NCBI RefSeq assembly: GCF_000711885.1
Contig: NZ_JONK01000006.1
Span: 1-64,000 of the forward strand
Direction: 5' to 3'
Length of the DNA stretch: 64,000 nucleotides
Source: Chromobacterium haemolyticum DSM 19808
GTDB taxonomy: Bacteria > Pseudomonadota > Gammaproteobacteria > Burkholderiales > Chromobacteriaceae
The translations under genes were made by a program, and so were the position numbers. Below the pieces are notes generated by a model. It did not search any database and was not told the DNA's origin. It saw only the letters and a list, made by a program, of their open reading frames with translations. The number at the start of each line of letters is the position of its first letter. Within the stretch, counting starts at the first letter, position 1. Below, piece after piece: positions 35,495 through 45,190 of the stretch.

Positions 35495-37459
35495 ATGTCC
35501 ACGCTAGAATCCGTCCTCAAGGAAACCCGCAGCTTTCCGCCTTCCGACGATTTCCGCCAGAAAGCGGCAATCTCCGGAATGGAGGCGTACAACACGCTCT
35601 GCGAGCAGGCGGACACAGATTACCTGTCGTTCTGGGGCGACCTGGCGCGCGACCTGATCACCTGGAAAAAACCGTTCACCCGCGTGTTGGACGACAGCCA
35701 AGCGCCGTTCTTCAAATGGTTCGACGATGGCGTGCTGAACATCTCCTACAACTGCCTGGACCGCCACCTGGCGGTCAACGCCAATCGCATCGCGCTGATT
35801 TTCGAGGCCGACGACGGCGCGGTCACCCGCGTCACCTACGCCGAATTGCACCGCCGCGTCTGCCAGTTCGCCAACGGCCTGAAGAGCCTGGGCGTGTCCA
35901 AGGGCGACCGCGTGGTGATTTACATGCCCATGGTGATCGAAGCCATCGTGGCGATGCAGGCTTGCGCGCGCATCGGCGCCATCCACTCCGTGGTGTTTGG
36001 CGGCTTTTCCGCCGGGGCGGTGCGCGACCGCGTCCAGGACGCCGGCGCCAAACTGGTGATCACCGCCAACGAAGGCCTGCGCGGCGGCAAGAGCGTGCCG
36101 CTGAAAGCCACGGTGGATGAAGCGCTGGCGATGGGCGGCTGCGACAGCGTCAAACACGTGATCGCTTATCAGCGCACCCAAAACGCGGTCGCCTGGAGCG
36201 AGGGCCGCGACGTATGGTGGCACCAGCTGACCAGCGGCCAGCCGGAGCAATGCGAACCGGAATGGATGAACGCCGAGGATCCGCTGTTCATCCTTTACAC
36301 CTCTGGCTCCACCGGCAAGCCCAAGGGCATTCAGCACAGCAGCGCCGGCTATCTGCTGGGCGCCGCCAACAGCTTCCGCTGGGTATTCGACTACAAACCC
36401 AACGACGTGTTCTGGTGCACCGCCGACGTGGGCTGGATCACCGGCCACAGCTATATTTGCTACGGCCCTTTGGCCAACGGCGCCACTCAGGTGATCTTCG
36501 AAGGCGTGCCCACCTATCCGGACGCCTCACGCTTCTGGCGCATGATAGAGCAGCACAAGGTCAGCATTTTCTACACCGCGCCCACCGCCATCCGCTCGTT
36601 GATCAAGCTGGGCGCGGACCTGCCCAAGCAGCACGACCTGTCCAGCCTGCGCCTGCTCGGCACCGTGGGCGAGCCGATCAACCCCGAAGCCTGGATCTGG
36701 TATCACGAAACCGTGGGCGGCGGCCGCTGCCCCATCGTGGACACCTGGTGGCAGACCGAAACCGGCTCCATCCAGATTTCGCCGCTGCCCGGCGCGGTGG
36801 CCACCAAGCCCGGCTCGTGCACGCTGCCGCTGCCCGGCATCATGGCCGACATCGTCGATGAATCCGGCGCCCAGGTGGACCCTGGCCGCGGCGGTTTCCT
36901 GGTGATCAAGAAGCCCTTCCCCAGCCTGGTGCGCACCATCTGGAACGATCCGGAGCGCTTCAAGAAAACCTATTTCCCGGAAGAGTTCAACGGTCAGTAC
37001 TACCTTGCCGGCGATTCCGCCAACCGCGACGAGAACGGCTATTTCTGGATCATGGGCCGCATCGACGACGTGCTGAACGTGTCCGGCCACCGCCTGGGCA
37101 CCATGGAGATCGAATCCGCGCTGGTGGCCAACCCGCTGGTGGCCGAGGCCGCCGTGGTCGGCAAGCCGCACGAGGTCAAGGGCGAGGCGGTGGTGGCCTT
37201 CGTCGTGCTCAAAGGCGCGCGCCCGCAGGGCGAGGAAGCCAAGAAAGTGGCGGCCGAGCTGAAAAACTGGGTGGCGCACGAGATTGGCAAGATCGCCCAG
37301 CCGGACGACATCCGCTTCGGCGAAAACCTGCCCAAGACCCGCTCCGGCAAGATCATGCGCCGCCTGCTGCGCTCCATCGCCAAGGGCGAAGAGATCACCC
37401 AAGACGTGTCCACGCTGGAAAACCCGCAGATTCTGGAGCAGCTGCAACATCCGCTGTGA
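35495..37459 (+). CDS. acs: Acetyl-CoA synthetase
   Basis: 654 residues (E. coli Acs 652). It starts at ATG 35495 with AGGAGAA upstream; the longer open frame has no site. Motifs are [64 protein letters not shown] and the C-terminal [15 protein letters not shown]. The Lys of the last motif is the residue acetylated by Pat/acetyl-phosphate systems and deacetylated by CobB in other bacteria. It makes acetyl-CoA from acetate, ATP and CoA. It lies 111 bp after actP and ends at a strong terminator. Confidence 0.97.
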   Translation: MSTLESVLKETRSFPPSDDFRQKAAISGMEAYNTLCEQADTDYLSFWGDLARDLITWKKPFTRVLDDSQAPFFKWFDDGVLNISYNCLDRHLAVNANRIALIFEADDGAVTRVTYAELHRRVCQFANGLKSLGVSKGDRVVIYMPMVIEAIVAMQACARIGAIHSVVFGGFSAGAVRDRVQDAGAKLVITANEGLRGGKSVPLKATVDEALAMGGCDSVKHVIAYQRTQNAVAWSEGRDVWWHQLTSGQPEQCEPEWMNAEDPLFILYTSGSTGKPKGIQHSSAGYLLGAANSFRWVFDYKPNDVFWCTADVGWITGHSYICYGPLANGATQVIFEGVPTYPDASRFWRMIEQHKVSIFYTAPTAIRSLIKLGADLPKQHDLSSLRLLGTVGEPINPEAWIWYHETVGGGRCPIVDTWWQTETGSIQISPLPGAVATKPGSCTLPLPGIMADIVDESGAQVDPGRGGFLVIKKPFPSLVRTIWNDPERFKKTYFPEEFNGQYYLAGDSANRDENGYFWIMGRIDDVLNVSGHRLGTMEIESALVANPLVAEAAVVGKPHEVKGEAVVAFVVLKGARPQGEEAKKVAAELKNWVAHEIGKIAQPDDIRFGENLPKTRSGKIMRRLLRSIAKGEEITQDVSTLENPQILEQLQHPL

Positions 37460-37488
37460 TCAAGCCATCGTCCGCCGCACCCGCAGGA

Positions 37489-37513
37489 GCCGTCGCGCAA
37501 GCGACGGCTTTTT
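37489..37513 (+). terminator. Rho-independent terminator after acs
   Basis: An 8-bp stem GCCGTCGC / GCGACGGC with a GCAA tetraloop is followed by TTTTT, 30 bp after the acs stop. Confidence 0.9.
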
Positions 37514-37605
37514 CACTCCTTCCGCGCCCTCATCCGCCATCCGGGAGTTGAAGCCATTCGCCGTAGCGTCGATAATTAGCGGTTTTTCAAGTGGAATCCG
37601 ACAGC

Positions 37606-38301
37606 ATGCCCGTTATCCCCCTGGTCGAAAGGATCGACGCCCTGCTGCCCCAGACCCAATGCGGACAATGCAGCCACGCCGGCTGCCGACCGTATGCGGA
37701 GGCGCTGGCGGAAGGCCGCGACCCGATCAACCGCTGCCCGCCGGGCGGCGACGACGGCATCCGGGCGCTGGCGGAGCTGCTGGGCCGGGACGTCATTCCC
37801 TTCGCCCCCGACGGCCCGCAGCCCAAACCGCGGGCGCTGGCCGTGATACGCGAAGACAGCTGCATAGGTTGTACCCTATGCATCCAGGCCTGTCCGGTGG
37901 ACGCCATCGTAGGCGCCGCCAAGCAGATGCACACCGTCATCGCCTCCGAATGCACCGGCTGCGAGCTATGCCTCGCGCCCTGTCCGGTGGACTGCATCGA
38001 CTTGGTTCCGGTGGCCGACCCGGCCGACGGCGAGCGCGCCCGCGTGATGGCGCGCGCCGCCCAGGCCCGCATGCGCTACGAACGACGCCAAGCGCGCAAA
38101 ACGCGCGAACAAGAAGACAAGGCCAGACGCCTGGCCGAACGCGCCGCGGTAAGCGCCGCGTCGCCGCCTCCGGCCGCAGCGCCGGTCGCCGCGGCCGCTT
38201 CCGCGCCGGCGGCCGACAAAAACGAATTGATCCGCAAGGCGATGGAACGCGCCGCCGCGATGCGCGCCGCCCGCGAACAAGCAGACAAGGACAAGCCGTG
38301 A
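37606..38301 (+). CDS. RnfB/RsxB-like iron-sulfur protein without membrane anchor
   Basis: 231 residues from ATG 37606 (GTG 37591 possible). An N-terminal 4Fe-4S motif of the RnfB type is followed by two ferredoxin-type clusters: [14 protein letters not shown] (about 18-32), [12 protein letters not shown] and [12 protein letters not shown]. After about residue 140 there is an Ala/Arg/Pro-rich tail of unknown role. The N-terminal membrane helix of true RnfB is missing and no other rnf/rsx genes are near, so it is probably a soluble electron carrier. Linkage to nth is shared with the E. coli rsx operon. The GTG of nth overlaps its stop. Confidence 0.88.
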   Translation: MPVIPLVERIDALLPQTQCGQCSHAGCRPYAEALAEGRDPINRCPPGGDDGIRALAELLGRDVIPFAPDGPQPKPRALAVIREDSCIGCTLCIQACPVDAIVGAAKQMHTVIASECTGCELCLAPCPVDCIDLVPVADPADGERARVMARAAQARMRYERRQARKTREQEDKARRLAERAAVSAASPPPAAAPVAAAASAPAADKNELIRKAMERAAAMRAAREQADKDKP

Positions 38302-38945
38302 ACGCCGTCAAACGCAAAGAAATATTCGCCCGTCTGCGCGACGCCAACCCGCACCCCACCACCGAACTGGAGTACAGCAGCCCGTTCGAACTGCTGATCT
38401 CGGTGCTGCTGTCGGCGCAAGCCACCGACGTCAGCGTCAACAAGGCCACGCGCCGCCTCTACCCCGTGGCCAACACCCCGGCGGCCATGCTGGCGCTGGG
38501 AGAAGAATCGCTGGCGGACTTCATCAAGACCATAGGCTTGTACAAGACCAAGGCCAGAAACGTGATCGCCACCTGTCGTCTGCTGCTGGAAAAGCACGGC
38601 GGCGAAGTGCCGCAAACCCGCGAGGCCTTGGAGGCGCTGCCCGGCGTCGGCCGCAAAACGGCCAACGTGGTGCTGAACACTGCTTTCGGTCAGCCTACCA
38701 TCGCGGTGGACACCCATATTTTCAGGGTCGCCAACCGCACCCGGATCGCGCCCGGCAAAGACGTGCGAGAAGTTGAGGATAAGCTGGTAAAATACATCCC
38801 CGACGAATTCAAAATCGACGCGCACCACTGGCTGATCCTGCTCGGACGCTATGTCTGTAAAGCCAGAAAGCCTGAATGCGAGCGTTGCGTCATCGCCGAT
38901 CTCTGCGAATATCCGGCAAAAACCGTTATGATTAAAGACAACTGA
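38298..38945 (+). CDS. nth: Endonuclease III
   Basis: 215 residues (E. coli 211). The start is GTG 38298, overlapping the upstream stop by 4 bp. The protein is collinear with E. coli Nth: [31 protein letters not shown] and the helix-hairpin-helix [18 protein letters not shown] with the catalytic Lys. VDTHIFRV carries the catalytic Asp, and the C-terminal 4Fe-4S site [17 protein letters not shown] has C-x6-C-x2-C-x5-C spacing. It is a bifunctional glycosylase/AP lyase for oxidised pyrimidines in base excision repair. Coupling to a ferredoxin-like gene fits its need for an iron-sulfur cluster. Confidence 0.97.
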   Translation: MNAVKRKEIFARLRDANPHPTTELEYSSPFELLISVLLSAQATDVSVNKATRRLYPVANTPAAMLALGEESLADFIKTIGLYKTKARNVIATCRLLLEKHGGEVPQTREALEALPGVGRKTANVVLNTAFGQPTIAVDTHIFRVANRTRIAPGKDVREVEDKLVKYIPDEFKIDAHHWLILLGRYVCKARKPECERCVIADLCEYPAKTVMIKDN

Positions 38946-39014
38946 ATCAAATACTGGAAAAACTCCGGTTCCGCCCTTATTTTCCGCATAGACATCAACC
39001 TAAAAGGATAGCCT

Positions 39015-40496
39015 GTGACAACGTATCTGCGCACCCTGGTTGGCGCCTTGCTCGCAGCCTCGTTGCTGTCCGGCTGCGACAAGGTCGAGCGCTTCTTCAA
39101 AGGCAACTCCCAACCCGCGCCGGTCGCCATTCCCGCACAACAGGATGGCCGCGTCGCCATGCTGCTGCCGGACTTCACTCAATTGGTCACCCGCGACGGA
39201 CCGGCGGTGGTGAACATCCAGGCCAGCCGCGAAGAAAGCGGCGGCGCCCAAGCCAGCAACCTCCCGATTCCCGTACCGGAAGACGATCCGCTGTACGACT
39301 TCTTCCGCCGCTTCATCCCCAATCATCCGCCTCAGCGCGAACAGCCGCAGGAAGAAAGCGTCTCCTTCGGCTCCGGTTTCATCATCAGCGCCGACGGCTA
39401 CATCCTGACCAACGCCCACGTAGTGGCGGACAGCCAGCAGGTCAAAGTCATGCTGACCGACAAGCGCGAGCTGCGCGCCAAGCTGGTGGGCGTGGACAAG
39501 CGCACCGACGTGGCGCTGCTGAAAGTGGCGGCGGCGGACCTGCCGGTGGTCAAGATAGGCAGCCCGGCGGACTTGAAGGTCGGCGAATGGGTAGCCGCCA
39601 TCGGCGCGCCGTTCGGCTTCGACAACACCGTCACGGCCGGCATCGTTTCCGCCAAGGGCCGCAGCCTGCCGGACGAGAACTTCGTCCCCTTCATCCAGAC
39701 CGACGTGGCGATCAACCCCGGCAACTCCGGCGGCCCGCTGTTCAACCTGCGCGGCGAAGTAGTGGGCATCAACTCGCAGATTTACAGCCGTTCCGGCGGC
39801 TTCATGGGCATTTCCTTCGCCATCCCCATCGACTTGGCGATGAGCGTGGTCGATCAGCTCAAGGCCAAGGGCAAGGTCAGCCGCGGCCAGTTGGGCATCA
39901 ACATCCAGGAAGTCACCCAGGAACTGGCGCAGTCCTTTGGCCTTCAGCGCCCCAGCGGCGCGCTGGTGGTGCGCGTCGATCCCAAGGGACCGGCCTCTCG
40001 CGCCGGCCTGCAAGCCGGCGACATCATCCTGAAGCTGGACGGCAAAGCGATAGAAAGCTCCAAGGATCTCCCGGTGCAGGTTGGTTCCTTGCAACCGGGC
40101 ACCAAGATCAAGCTGACGGTGTGGCGCAAGGGCGTGGAGAAGGAGCTGGAAGCCACGCTGGCGGAACTCGCTCAGGACGCGCCAAGCACGCAGCAGCCTC
40201 AGGAGGAAAACACGCCGCAGGGCTTCCAGTTTGGCAAACTGGGGCTGACGCTGAGCGAACTGACGCCTAATCAGCGTTCGGAGCTGGGCGTGCGCGGCGG
40301 CTTGCTGATCCAGAAAGCGCAAGGCCCCGCCGCCCGCTCCGGCCTGCAGGCGGGCGATGTGATCCTGGGCTTGAACCAGGTGGAGGTGTCCACCATCGCC
40401 CACTTCGAAAAAGCATTGGCCAGCGCCAAAGGCCATATCGCCCTGCTGGTGCGGCGCAACGAGGCCGTATTGTTCGTGCCTCTGCGGCTGGAATAA
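39015..40496 (+). CDS. HtrA/Do-family serine protease with lipoprotein signal
   Basis: 493 residues. The start is GTG 39015 with AAGGA upstream. The N-terminus ends in ASLLSGC, a lipobox, so the protein is probably lipidated at that Cys. The protease domain has H135 (TNAHVV), D165 (RTDVALL) and S238 (GNSGGPL). Two PDZ domains follow (about 285-375 and 400-490). The overall form matches MucD/DegP (periplasmic quality control), but DegP is soluble; a lipid anchor would tether it to a membrane. It is followed by its own terminator. The sigma-E-type promoter expected for such genes was not identified. Confidence 0.93.
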   Translation: MTTYLRTLVGALLAASLLSGCDKVERFFKGNSQPAPVAIPAQQDGRVAMLLPDFTQLVTRDGPAVVNIQASREESGGAQASNLPIPVPEDDPLYDFFRRFIPNHPPQREQPQEESVSFGSGFIISADGYILTNAHVVADSQQVKVMLTDKRELRAKLVGVDKRTDVALLKVAAADLPVVKIGSPADLKVGEWVAAIGAPFGFDNTVTAGIVSAKGRSLPDENFVPFIQTDVAINPGNSGGPLFNLRGEVVGINSQIYSRSGGFMGISFAIPIDLAMSVVDQLKAKGKVSRGQLGINIQEVTQELAQSFGLQRPSGALVVRVDPKGPASRAGLQAGDIILKLDGKAIESSKDLPVQVGSLQPGTKIKLTVWRKGVEKELEATLAELAQDAPSTQQPQEENTPQGFQFGKLGLTLSELTPNQRSELGVRGGLLIQKAQGPAARSGLQAGDVILGLNQVEVSTIAHFEKALASAKGHIALLVRRNEAVLFVPLRLE

Positions 40497-40520
40497 CCCC
40501 CACCTCAATACGCAACGCCC

Positions 40521-40544
40521 AAAGCCGCCGCCAGGCGGCTTTTT
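40521..40544 (+). terminator. Rho-independent terminator after the HtrA gene
   Basis: A 9-bp stem AAAGCCGCC / GGCGGCTTT with a 4-nt loop is followed by further T residues, 24 bp after the stop. Confidence 0.9.
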
Positions 40545-40620
40545 CATTTCTCCGGCATATCGCCCGCGCGCTCGCGCTGCTAGGATTAAGCTTTCGCCAT
40601 CCGCCCACAGGAGAGCCGCC

Positions 40621-41109
40621 ATGGACTTTCACACAGCCGATCTATGCGATCAGTTCGACGAGCAACTACAGGTGTTGACGCCCGCGCTGCAACGCTACGG
40701 CGGGCAGACCCGCTTTTACGGCCGCATCGAAACCCTGAAGCTGTTTGAGGACAACAGCCTGGTGCGGGAAGCGCTGAGTCAGAACGGAGCCGGCAAAGTG
40801 CTGGTGGTGGACGGCGGCGGCTCGCTGCGCTGCGCGTTGCTGGGCGATCAACTGGGCGTGCTGGCGGTGGCCAACGGCTGGGCCGGCGTGGTGATCAATG
40901 GTTGCATTCGCGACTCCGCCGCCTTGAACAAGCTGGCGCTGGGCATACGCGCGCTAGGCGTCCATCCGCGAAAATCGGTGAAGCGCGGCGAAGGCCAGCG
41001 CAATCTGAGCGTGGAGTTCGGCCAGGTGCGCTTCAGCCCCGGCCACTGGTTGTACGCAGACGAGGACGGGGTGGTCGTCGCGCCGGGCGCGCTGCACCCC
41101 GCGCCGTGA
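40621..41109 (+). CDS. rraA: RraA-family protein (RNase E inhibitor / HMG aldolase fold)
   Basis: 162 residues (E. coli RraA 161). The blocks match RraA: TADLCDQF at the start, [51 protein letters not shown] and the [13 protein letters not shown] ending. In E. coli it binds RNase E and lowers mRNA decay; related enzymes are 4-hydroxy-4-methyl-2-oxoglutarate/oxaloacetate aldolases, and G-x19-20-R-D (here CIRDS) is the metal/substrate site of those. Either role is possible. AGGAGAG lies 6 bp before the ATG. Confidence 0.92.
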   Translation: MDFHTADLCDQFDEQLQVLTPALQRYGGQTRFYGRIETLKLFEDNSLVREALSQNGAGKVLVVDGGGSLRCALLGDQLGVLAVANGWAGVVINGCIRDSAALNKLALGIRALGVHPRKSVKRGEGQRNLSVEFGQVRFSPGHWLYADEDGVVVAPGALHPAP

Positions 41110-41135
41110 CGCGAGGGCTCCTTCAGCCCTCTTCG

Positions 41136-41167
41136 CTCTTGTTCGCAGGAGCGTAAACGCGCGGTTC
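41136..41167 (-). mobile_element. Remnant of a type A element (one end)
   Basis: CGCTCTTGTTCGCAGGAGCG followed by TAAAC and GGTTC resembles the right end of reverse-oriented type A copies (CTCTTGCTCGCGAGATCG...). No left end is visible. The stop of the GFA gene overlaps its edge. This is an uncertain, eroded copy. Confidence 0.4.
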
Positions 41168-41579
41168 AAGCCTCGCTGCGTTGATAGATGGGCAGTTCTT
41201 GCTGCGCGGCGGGGCTGCCCCAGGGCAGGTGATGCTCCCACCAGATATGTCCGGCCGGCGCCACCCGTTCCGGATGGTCCAGCGAAGACACGGTGATATC
41301 GAGCTCCTCCGGGTCCGATTCGTGGCGGTAAGTCAGGGTGGAGCCGCAATGCGGGCAGAACCCCCGGCTGACCGCCGCCGAGGAGTGATACAGCACCGGT
41401 TTTTCACCGCGCCAGTCCAGATCGGCCACGCGAACGGTGAACCAGGTCACGAAGGCCGCGCCGCTGGCTCGGCGGCAGCTTTTGCAATGGCAGTGCACCA
41501 CATCGTAAGGCTCGGCGCGCAAACGGTAACGCACCGCGCCGCACAGACAACCTCCAGTCAGATTCTGGCTCGCGCTCAT
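41166..41579 (-). CDS. GFA/CENP-V-domain zinc protein
   Basis: 137 residues with the GFA (glutathione-dependent formaldehyde-activating) fold. The zinc ligands are GGCLCGAVRY, HCHCKSCRRASGAAFVTWF and FCPHCGSTLTYR, in the usual order. The remainder, including an ITVSSLDHPE and a HIWWEHHLPW region, matches small bacterial family members. Most have no proven substrate, and formaldehyde activation itself is disputed. GAGGGAGG precedes the ATG. It is convergent with rraA. Confidence 0.92.
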   Translation of the reverse strand: MSASQNLTGGCLCGAVRYRLRAEPYDVVHCHCKSCRRASGAAFVTWFTVRVADLDWRGEKPVLYHSSAAVSRGFCPHCGSTLTYRHESDPEELDITVSSLDHPERVAPAGHIWWEHHLPWGSPAAQQELPIYQRSEA

Positions 41580-41751
41580 GATGCCTCCCTCGCTGCTGGG
41601 TTGACGATGGATTAAGAAACGGCCGTCCCCGCCAGCCCAAACCGGCAGTCAGACACCTCCGCTTTTTAAATATGATTCACCGCCGCCGCCAACGACAAGC
41701 TTAACCGCCAAATTAAGCGGGCCGCCGCCGCCAAGCTGATGCTGTGCCGCA

Positions 41752-41782
41752 ACAAAACACAACGGCCGCCCTGAGGCGGCCG
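41752..41782 (-). terminator. Terminator of the pcnB-panD operon
   Basis: An 8-bp stem CGGCCGCC / GGCGGCCG with a 4-nt loop (41763-41782) is followed on the minus strand by the T-rich TTGTGTTTTGT. It lies 25 bp after the panD stop. Confidence 0.8.
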
Positions 41783-41806
41783 CTAATGGGCGAAACCGGA
41801 GACGGA

Positions 41807-42187
41807 TCAGGCCGCCTGCGTCGGGGTTGCGCCCTTGACCTCGGTCATCTGGTTGTCGGCGTCGACGAATACCAGCTTGGGCTGATGATTCTTCAGCTCC
41901 GCGGCCTCGTACTGGGCGAAGGAGGCGATGATCAGCAGATCTCCCGGCGCGGCGCGGCGCGCGGCGGAACCGTTGACCGAGATGGTCCCGGAACCGCGCT
42001 CGGCCTTGATCGCGTAGGTGGCGAAACGCTCGCCGTTGGTGACGTTCCAGATCTGCACTTCTTCGTACTCCAGAATATCCGCCGCTTCCAGCAGGTTCTC
42101 GTCAATCGCGCAGGAACCGATATAGTGCAACTCGCTGTGCGTGGTGGTTACACGGTGGAGCTTGGATTTGAGCATATTGCGCTGCAT
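41807..42187 (-). CDS. panD: Aspartate 1-decarboxylase proenzyme
   Basis: 126 residues (E. coli 126). It has [12 protein letters not shown] near the start, then [18 protein letters not shown], where cleavage between Gly and Ser makes the pyruvoyl cofactor. ERFATYAI and [20 protein letters not shown] follow. It makes beta-alanine for pantothenate. The ATG at 42187 has GAAGGA upstream. Bacterial PanD usually needs a maturation helper such as PanZ in enterics; none is visible here. It is the last gene of the panBCD unit, 22 bp after panC. Confidence 0.97.
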   Translation of the reverse strand: MQRNMLKSKLHRVTTTHSELHYIGSCAIDENLLEAADILEYEEVQIWNVTNGERFATYAIKAERGSGTISVNGSAARRAAPGDLLIIASFAQYEAAELKNHQPKLVFVDADNQMTEVKGATPTQAA

Positions 42188-42209
42188 GATTGCATCCTTC
42201 GTCCGCTGA

Positions 42210-43043
42210 TCAGCGGAACACTTCGATGTTGTCGATCAGGCGGGTGCGCCCCAGTCGGGCGGCCGCCAGCACGACCAGGCGTTTTTCGCCGGCGTGCGCC
42301 ACCGCCAGGGTGTCGGCCTGGCGAATTTCCACGTAATCCACTATCCAGCCGGCTTGGGCCAGATCGTCGCGCGCGGCCTGTTCCAGCGCCGCGTAGTCAT
42401 GATCGCCATCCTGCAGCCGCTGCCGTATCTGCTCCAGATTGCGGTACAAACGCGGCGCTTCGGCGCGCTCTTCCGCGCTCAGATAACCATTGCGCGAGGA
42501 TAGCGCCAGGCCGTCGTCGGCGCGGCCTGTGTCCACCGGCACGATCTCAATCGGCGAATTCAGGTCGTCCACCATTGCTCGGATCACATGCAGCTGCTGG
42601 AAGTCTTTCTTGCCGAAGCAGGCCAGATCCGGCTGCACGATGTTGAACAGCTTGGTCACCACGGTGGCGACACCGCGGAAGTGGCCGGGGCGGAAAGCGC
42701 CGCACAGCTCGTTCTGAATATTCGGCGGCTCCACGTTGAAGTCCTGACGCACGCGCGGATACAGCTCCTGCTCCTCGGGGAAGAACAAGGCATCCACGCC
42801 GGCAGCGCGCAGCTTATCGCAATCGGCGTCGAAGGTGCGCGGATAGGCGCCGAAGTCCTCGCCCTGGCCAAATTGCAGCCGATTGACGAAGATGCTGACC
42901 ACGACCTTGTCGGCGCGTTCACGCGCCGCCTTGACCAGGGCCAGATGGCCTGCGTGCAGATTGCCCATGGTGGGCACGAAGGCGAGCTTGCCCGCCTGGC
43001 GACGCCAGGCGCGCATCTCCGCCACGGTACGAATGATTTCCAT
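42210..43043 (-). CDS. panC: Pantothenate synthetase
   Basis: 277 residues. [16 protein letters not shown] carries the HxGH-type nucleotide site of the class. [19 protein letters not shown], the [30 protein letters not shown] block (KK-D binds ATP) and [12 protein letters not shown] follow. It joins pantoate and beta-alanine using ATP. It lies 25 bp after panB and 22 bp before panD. Confidence 0.97.
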   Translation of the reverse strand: MEIIRTVAEMRAWRRQAGKLAFVPTMGNLHAGHLALVKAARERADKVVVSIFVNRLQFGQGEDFGAYPRTFDADCDKLRAAGVDALFFPEEQELYPRVRQDFNVEPPNIQNELCGAFRPGHFRGVATVVTKLFNIVQPDLACFGKKDFQQLHVIRAMVDDLNSPIEIVPVDTGRADDGLALSSRNGYLSAEERAEAPRLYRNLEQIRQRLQDGDHDYAALEQAARDDLAQAGWIVDYVEIRQADTLAVAHAGEKRLVVLAAARLGRTRLIDNIEVFR

Positions 43044-43068
43044 TATTTGATGTCCTGGGCAGAGCCGA

Positions 43069-43860
43069 TCAGAAAGTATGTTCCGCCGCCGGGAAGGACT
43101 TATCCTTCACCGCCTGCACATAGGACTGCACCGCGCCTTGGATGCTGCCGGCCTCAGCCATGAAGTCCTTGACGAAACGCGCCTTCTTGCCGGGGTACAC
43201 GCCCAGCATGTCGTGCAGCACCAGCACCTGGCCGGACACATCGACGCCGGCGCCAATGCCTATGGTGGGCACGGAAATCGACTCGGTGATCTCGCGCGCC
43301 AGTTCCGCCGGCACGCACTCCATCAGCACCAGACTGGCGCCGGCTGCGGCGTGCGCCTTCGCGTCGTTGACGATGCGGCGCGCATCCTCCTCGCTCTTGC
43401 CCTGCACTCGATAGCCGCCGAAAGTGTTGACGAACTGCGGCGTCAGGCCAATGTGGGCGCACACCGGCACGCCGCGCTCCACCAGGAAGCGTGTGGTATC
43501 GGCCATATAAGCGCCGCCTTCCAGCTTCACCATGTGCGCGCCGGCCTGGATGATGCGGGCGGCGTGGGCGAAGGCCTGCTGCGGGCTTTCCTGATAAGCG
43601 CCGAAAGTCATGTCGCCCAGCACCATGGCCTGCTTGGCGCCGCGCGCCACGCAACGCACGTGGTAGAGCATTTCTTCTTCGGCCACCGGCAGCGTGGAGT
43701 CTATGCCCTGTACCACCATGCCCAGCGAATCCCCTACCAACAGAATTTCCACCCCGGCTTGCTCCAGCAAGGTGGCGAAGCTGGCGTCGTAACAGGTCAG
43801 CATGGCGATCTTTTGCTCTTCCTGAGCCATTTTCTGCAGGGTGTTGACGGTAATTTTCAT
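43069..43860 (-). CDS. panB: 3-methyl-2-oxobutanoate hydroxymethyltransferase
   Basis: 263 residues from ATG 43860 (E. coli 264), with GAGGAAGAACGGGC just before it. The blocks are [69 protein letters not shown] and [21 protein letters not shown]. These contain the metal and substrate ligands. It makes ketopantoate from 2-oxoisovalerate and methylene-THF, so it links the folate gene folK upstream with pantothenate synthesis. A type A element separates it from the kinase gene upstream. Confidence 0.97.
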   Translation of the reverse strand: MKITVNTLQKMAQEEQKIAMLTCYDASFATLLEQAGVEILLVGDSLGMVVQGIDSTLPVAEEEMLYHVRCVARGAKQAMVLGDMTFGAYQESPQQAFAHAARIIQAGAHMVKLEGGAYMADTTRFLVERGVPVCAHIGLTPQFVNTFGGYRVQGKSEEDARRIVNDAKAHAAAGASLVLMECVPAELAREITESISVPTIGIGAGVDVSGQVLVLHDMLGVYPGKKARFVKDFMAEAGSIQGAVQSYVQAVKDKSFPAAEHTF

Positions 43861-43908
43861 GCCCGTTCTTCCTCGTTCAGTCGTCCATATCAACCGGCGG
43901 GGCGCTTA

Positions 43909-44037
43909 AAGCCTGTTTACGATCTGCTGCTCATCAGCGATACGGCGTTGAAAACGGTGACGCACCCTTTGTACATTCCGTTTTCTCGGCCGCAAGGCCT
44001 TGTCTCACTCTAGCTCGCTAGATCGGCAAACAGGCTC
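43909..44037 (-). mobile_element. Type A miniature inverted-repeat element, copy 7, inside the pan operon
   Basis: 129 bp. Ends are AAGCCTGTTTACGATCTG and GATCGGCAAACAGGCTC; flanks are TTA and TGA. It lies between the deoxynucleoside kinase stop (44053) and the panB start (43860), and so would be transcribed within the operon. Confidence 0.85.
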
Positions 44038-44052
44038 TGAGCGCGCGGCGGC

Positions 44053-44688
44053 TCAGACGCTCTTGTTGAAATAGTTACGCTGGCCTCGCGCTTCGCTGAT
44101 GCAGCGGATCAGCAGTTCGAAGTCCTCGTCTCCATCGACCAGATTCAGGTGATCGGTATTGACGATCAGCAGCGGCGCGGCCTCGTACTGATGGAAAAAT
44201 TCGCTGTAGGCCTGATGCACGCGCTTCAGATAGCCTTCGGGGAAATTGACTTCGTACTCCGCCGCCCGCGCGGCCACCCGGCTCAACAGGTTTTCCTCGG
44301 ACGCCTGCAAATAGATCACCAGATCCGGCACCGGATGTTCCGGCATCGCCAGCGACGCCAGGCGCTTGTACAGCGCCAATTCGGCCTCGTCCAGATTGAT
44401 CTTTGCGAACAGCGCGTCCTTCTCGAACAGGAAGTCCGACACCAGCGGGCTGGCCAGCAGTTCGCCGTTCAGCATGCTCTTGGCCATATCGGCGCGTTGC
44501 AACATGAAGGACAGTTGGGTGGACAGGCCGTGAGCCGGCAGGTTGCGGTAGAAGCGCGGCAGGAAAGGATTGGCGGCGGGGTCTTCCGCCAGCATGCGCA
44601 CGCCCCAGTATTCCGACAGCCGGCGCGCCAGAGAGGATTTGCCCGCGCCGATCGGCCCTTCGACCACGACATAACGCAATTGACTCAT
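44053..44688 (-). CDS. Deoxynucleoside kinase (deoxyguanosine/deoxyadenosine type)
   Basis: 211 residues. The P-loop is VVEGPIGAGKSSLARRL (about 7-23), and E-DPAANPFLPRFY follows as in bacterial dGK/dAK. MLQRA and the D-FLFEKD segment (the DRS-like motif position of animal kinases) come next, with the LID-like LLSRVAARAAEYE. It salvages deoxynucleosides to dNMPs. The gene often lies between folK and panB in this group of bacteria, as here. It is 13 bp from folK. Confidence 0.88.
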   Translation of the reverse strand: MSQLRYVVVEGPIGAGKSSLARRLSEYWGVRMLAEDPAANPFLPRFYRNLPAHGLSTQLSFMLQRADMAKSMLNGELLASPLVSDFLFEKDALFAKINLDEAELALYKRLASLAMPEHPVPDLVIYLQASEENLLSRVAARAAEYEVNFPEGYLKRVHQAYSEFFHQYEAAPLLIVNTDHLNLVDGDEDFELLIRCISEARGQRNYFNKSV

Positions 44689-44701
44689 CGCTCGCTTCCT
44701 C

Positions 44702-45190
44702 TTAGCTAGTTGTTTCGAGACGCTCCACGCCTTGATCGGCGAGTCCGGCGGCCAGTTCGCCGGCCGTGCCCAGCTCCGGCAGCGTCAGATCAGGAGCGAT
44801 CTCCGCCAGCGGGATCATGACGAAGCCGCGCAAATGCATGCGCGGATGCGGCAGGGTCAAGTCTTCGTCGCTCTGGGCGACGCCGCTGTAATACAGCAGA
44901 TCCAGATCCAACACCCGCGGCGCATTGCGGAAAGTGCGCACCCGGCCAAACTCGGCCTCGATCGCCAGCAGCCTGCGCAGTAATTCGCGCGGAGCCAACG
45001 CGGTGCCCACTTCCGCAACGGCGTTGATGAAGTCCGGTTGATCGGCATAGCCCACCGGCGCGGTGCGGTACAAGGCGGACTGCCGCGTCAACTCGGTATC
45101 GGGCAAGGCGGCGATGGCGGCCAGCGCGGCGCGGATTTGCGCCGCCGGCTGTTCAAGGTTGCTGCCCAGCGCGATGAAAGCCTGCGCCAC
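44702..45190 (-). CDS. folK: 2-amino-4-hydroxy-6-hydroxymethyldihydropteridine pyrophosphokinase
   Basis: 162 residues. It has FIALGSNLEQP at the N-terminus, then the TAPVGYADQPDFINAVAEV block. FRNAPRVLDLDLLYY supplies the two metal-binding Asp, and the LPHPRMHLRGFVMIPLAEIAPD block binds ATP and pterin. It transfers pyrophosphate to hydroxymethyldihydropterin in folate synthesis. The start is GTG 45190, directly next to the pcnB stop, so the two are translationally linked. Confidence 0.96.
   Translation of the reverse strand: MAQAFIALGSNLEQPAAQIRAALAAIAALPDTELTRQSALYRTAPVGYADQPDFINAVAEVGTALAPRELLRRLLAIEAEFGRVRTFRNAPRVLDLDLLYYSGVAQSDEDLTLPHPRMHLRGFVMIPLAEIAPDLTLPELGTAGELAAGLADQGVERLETTS

Noticed and set aside
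37284-38297. N-terminal extension of nth giving a 553-residue protein
   Set aside because: The extension reads through the end of acs, a terminator and the RnfB-like gene in another frame. The GTG at 38298 gives the exact family length.
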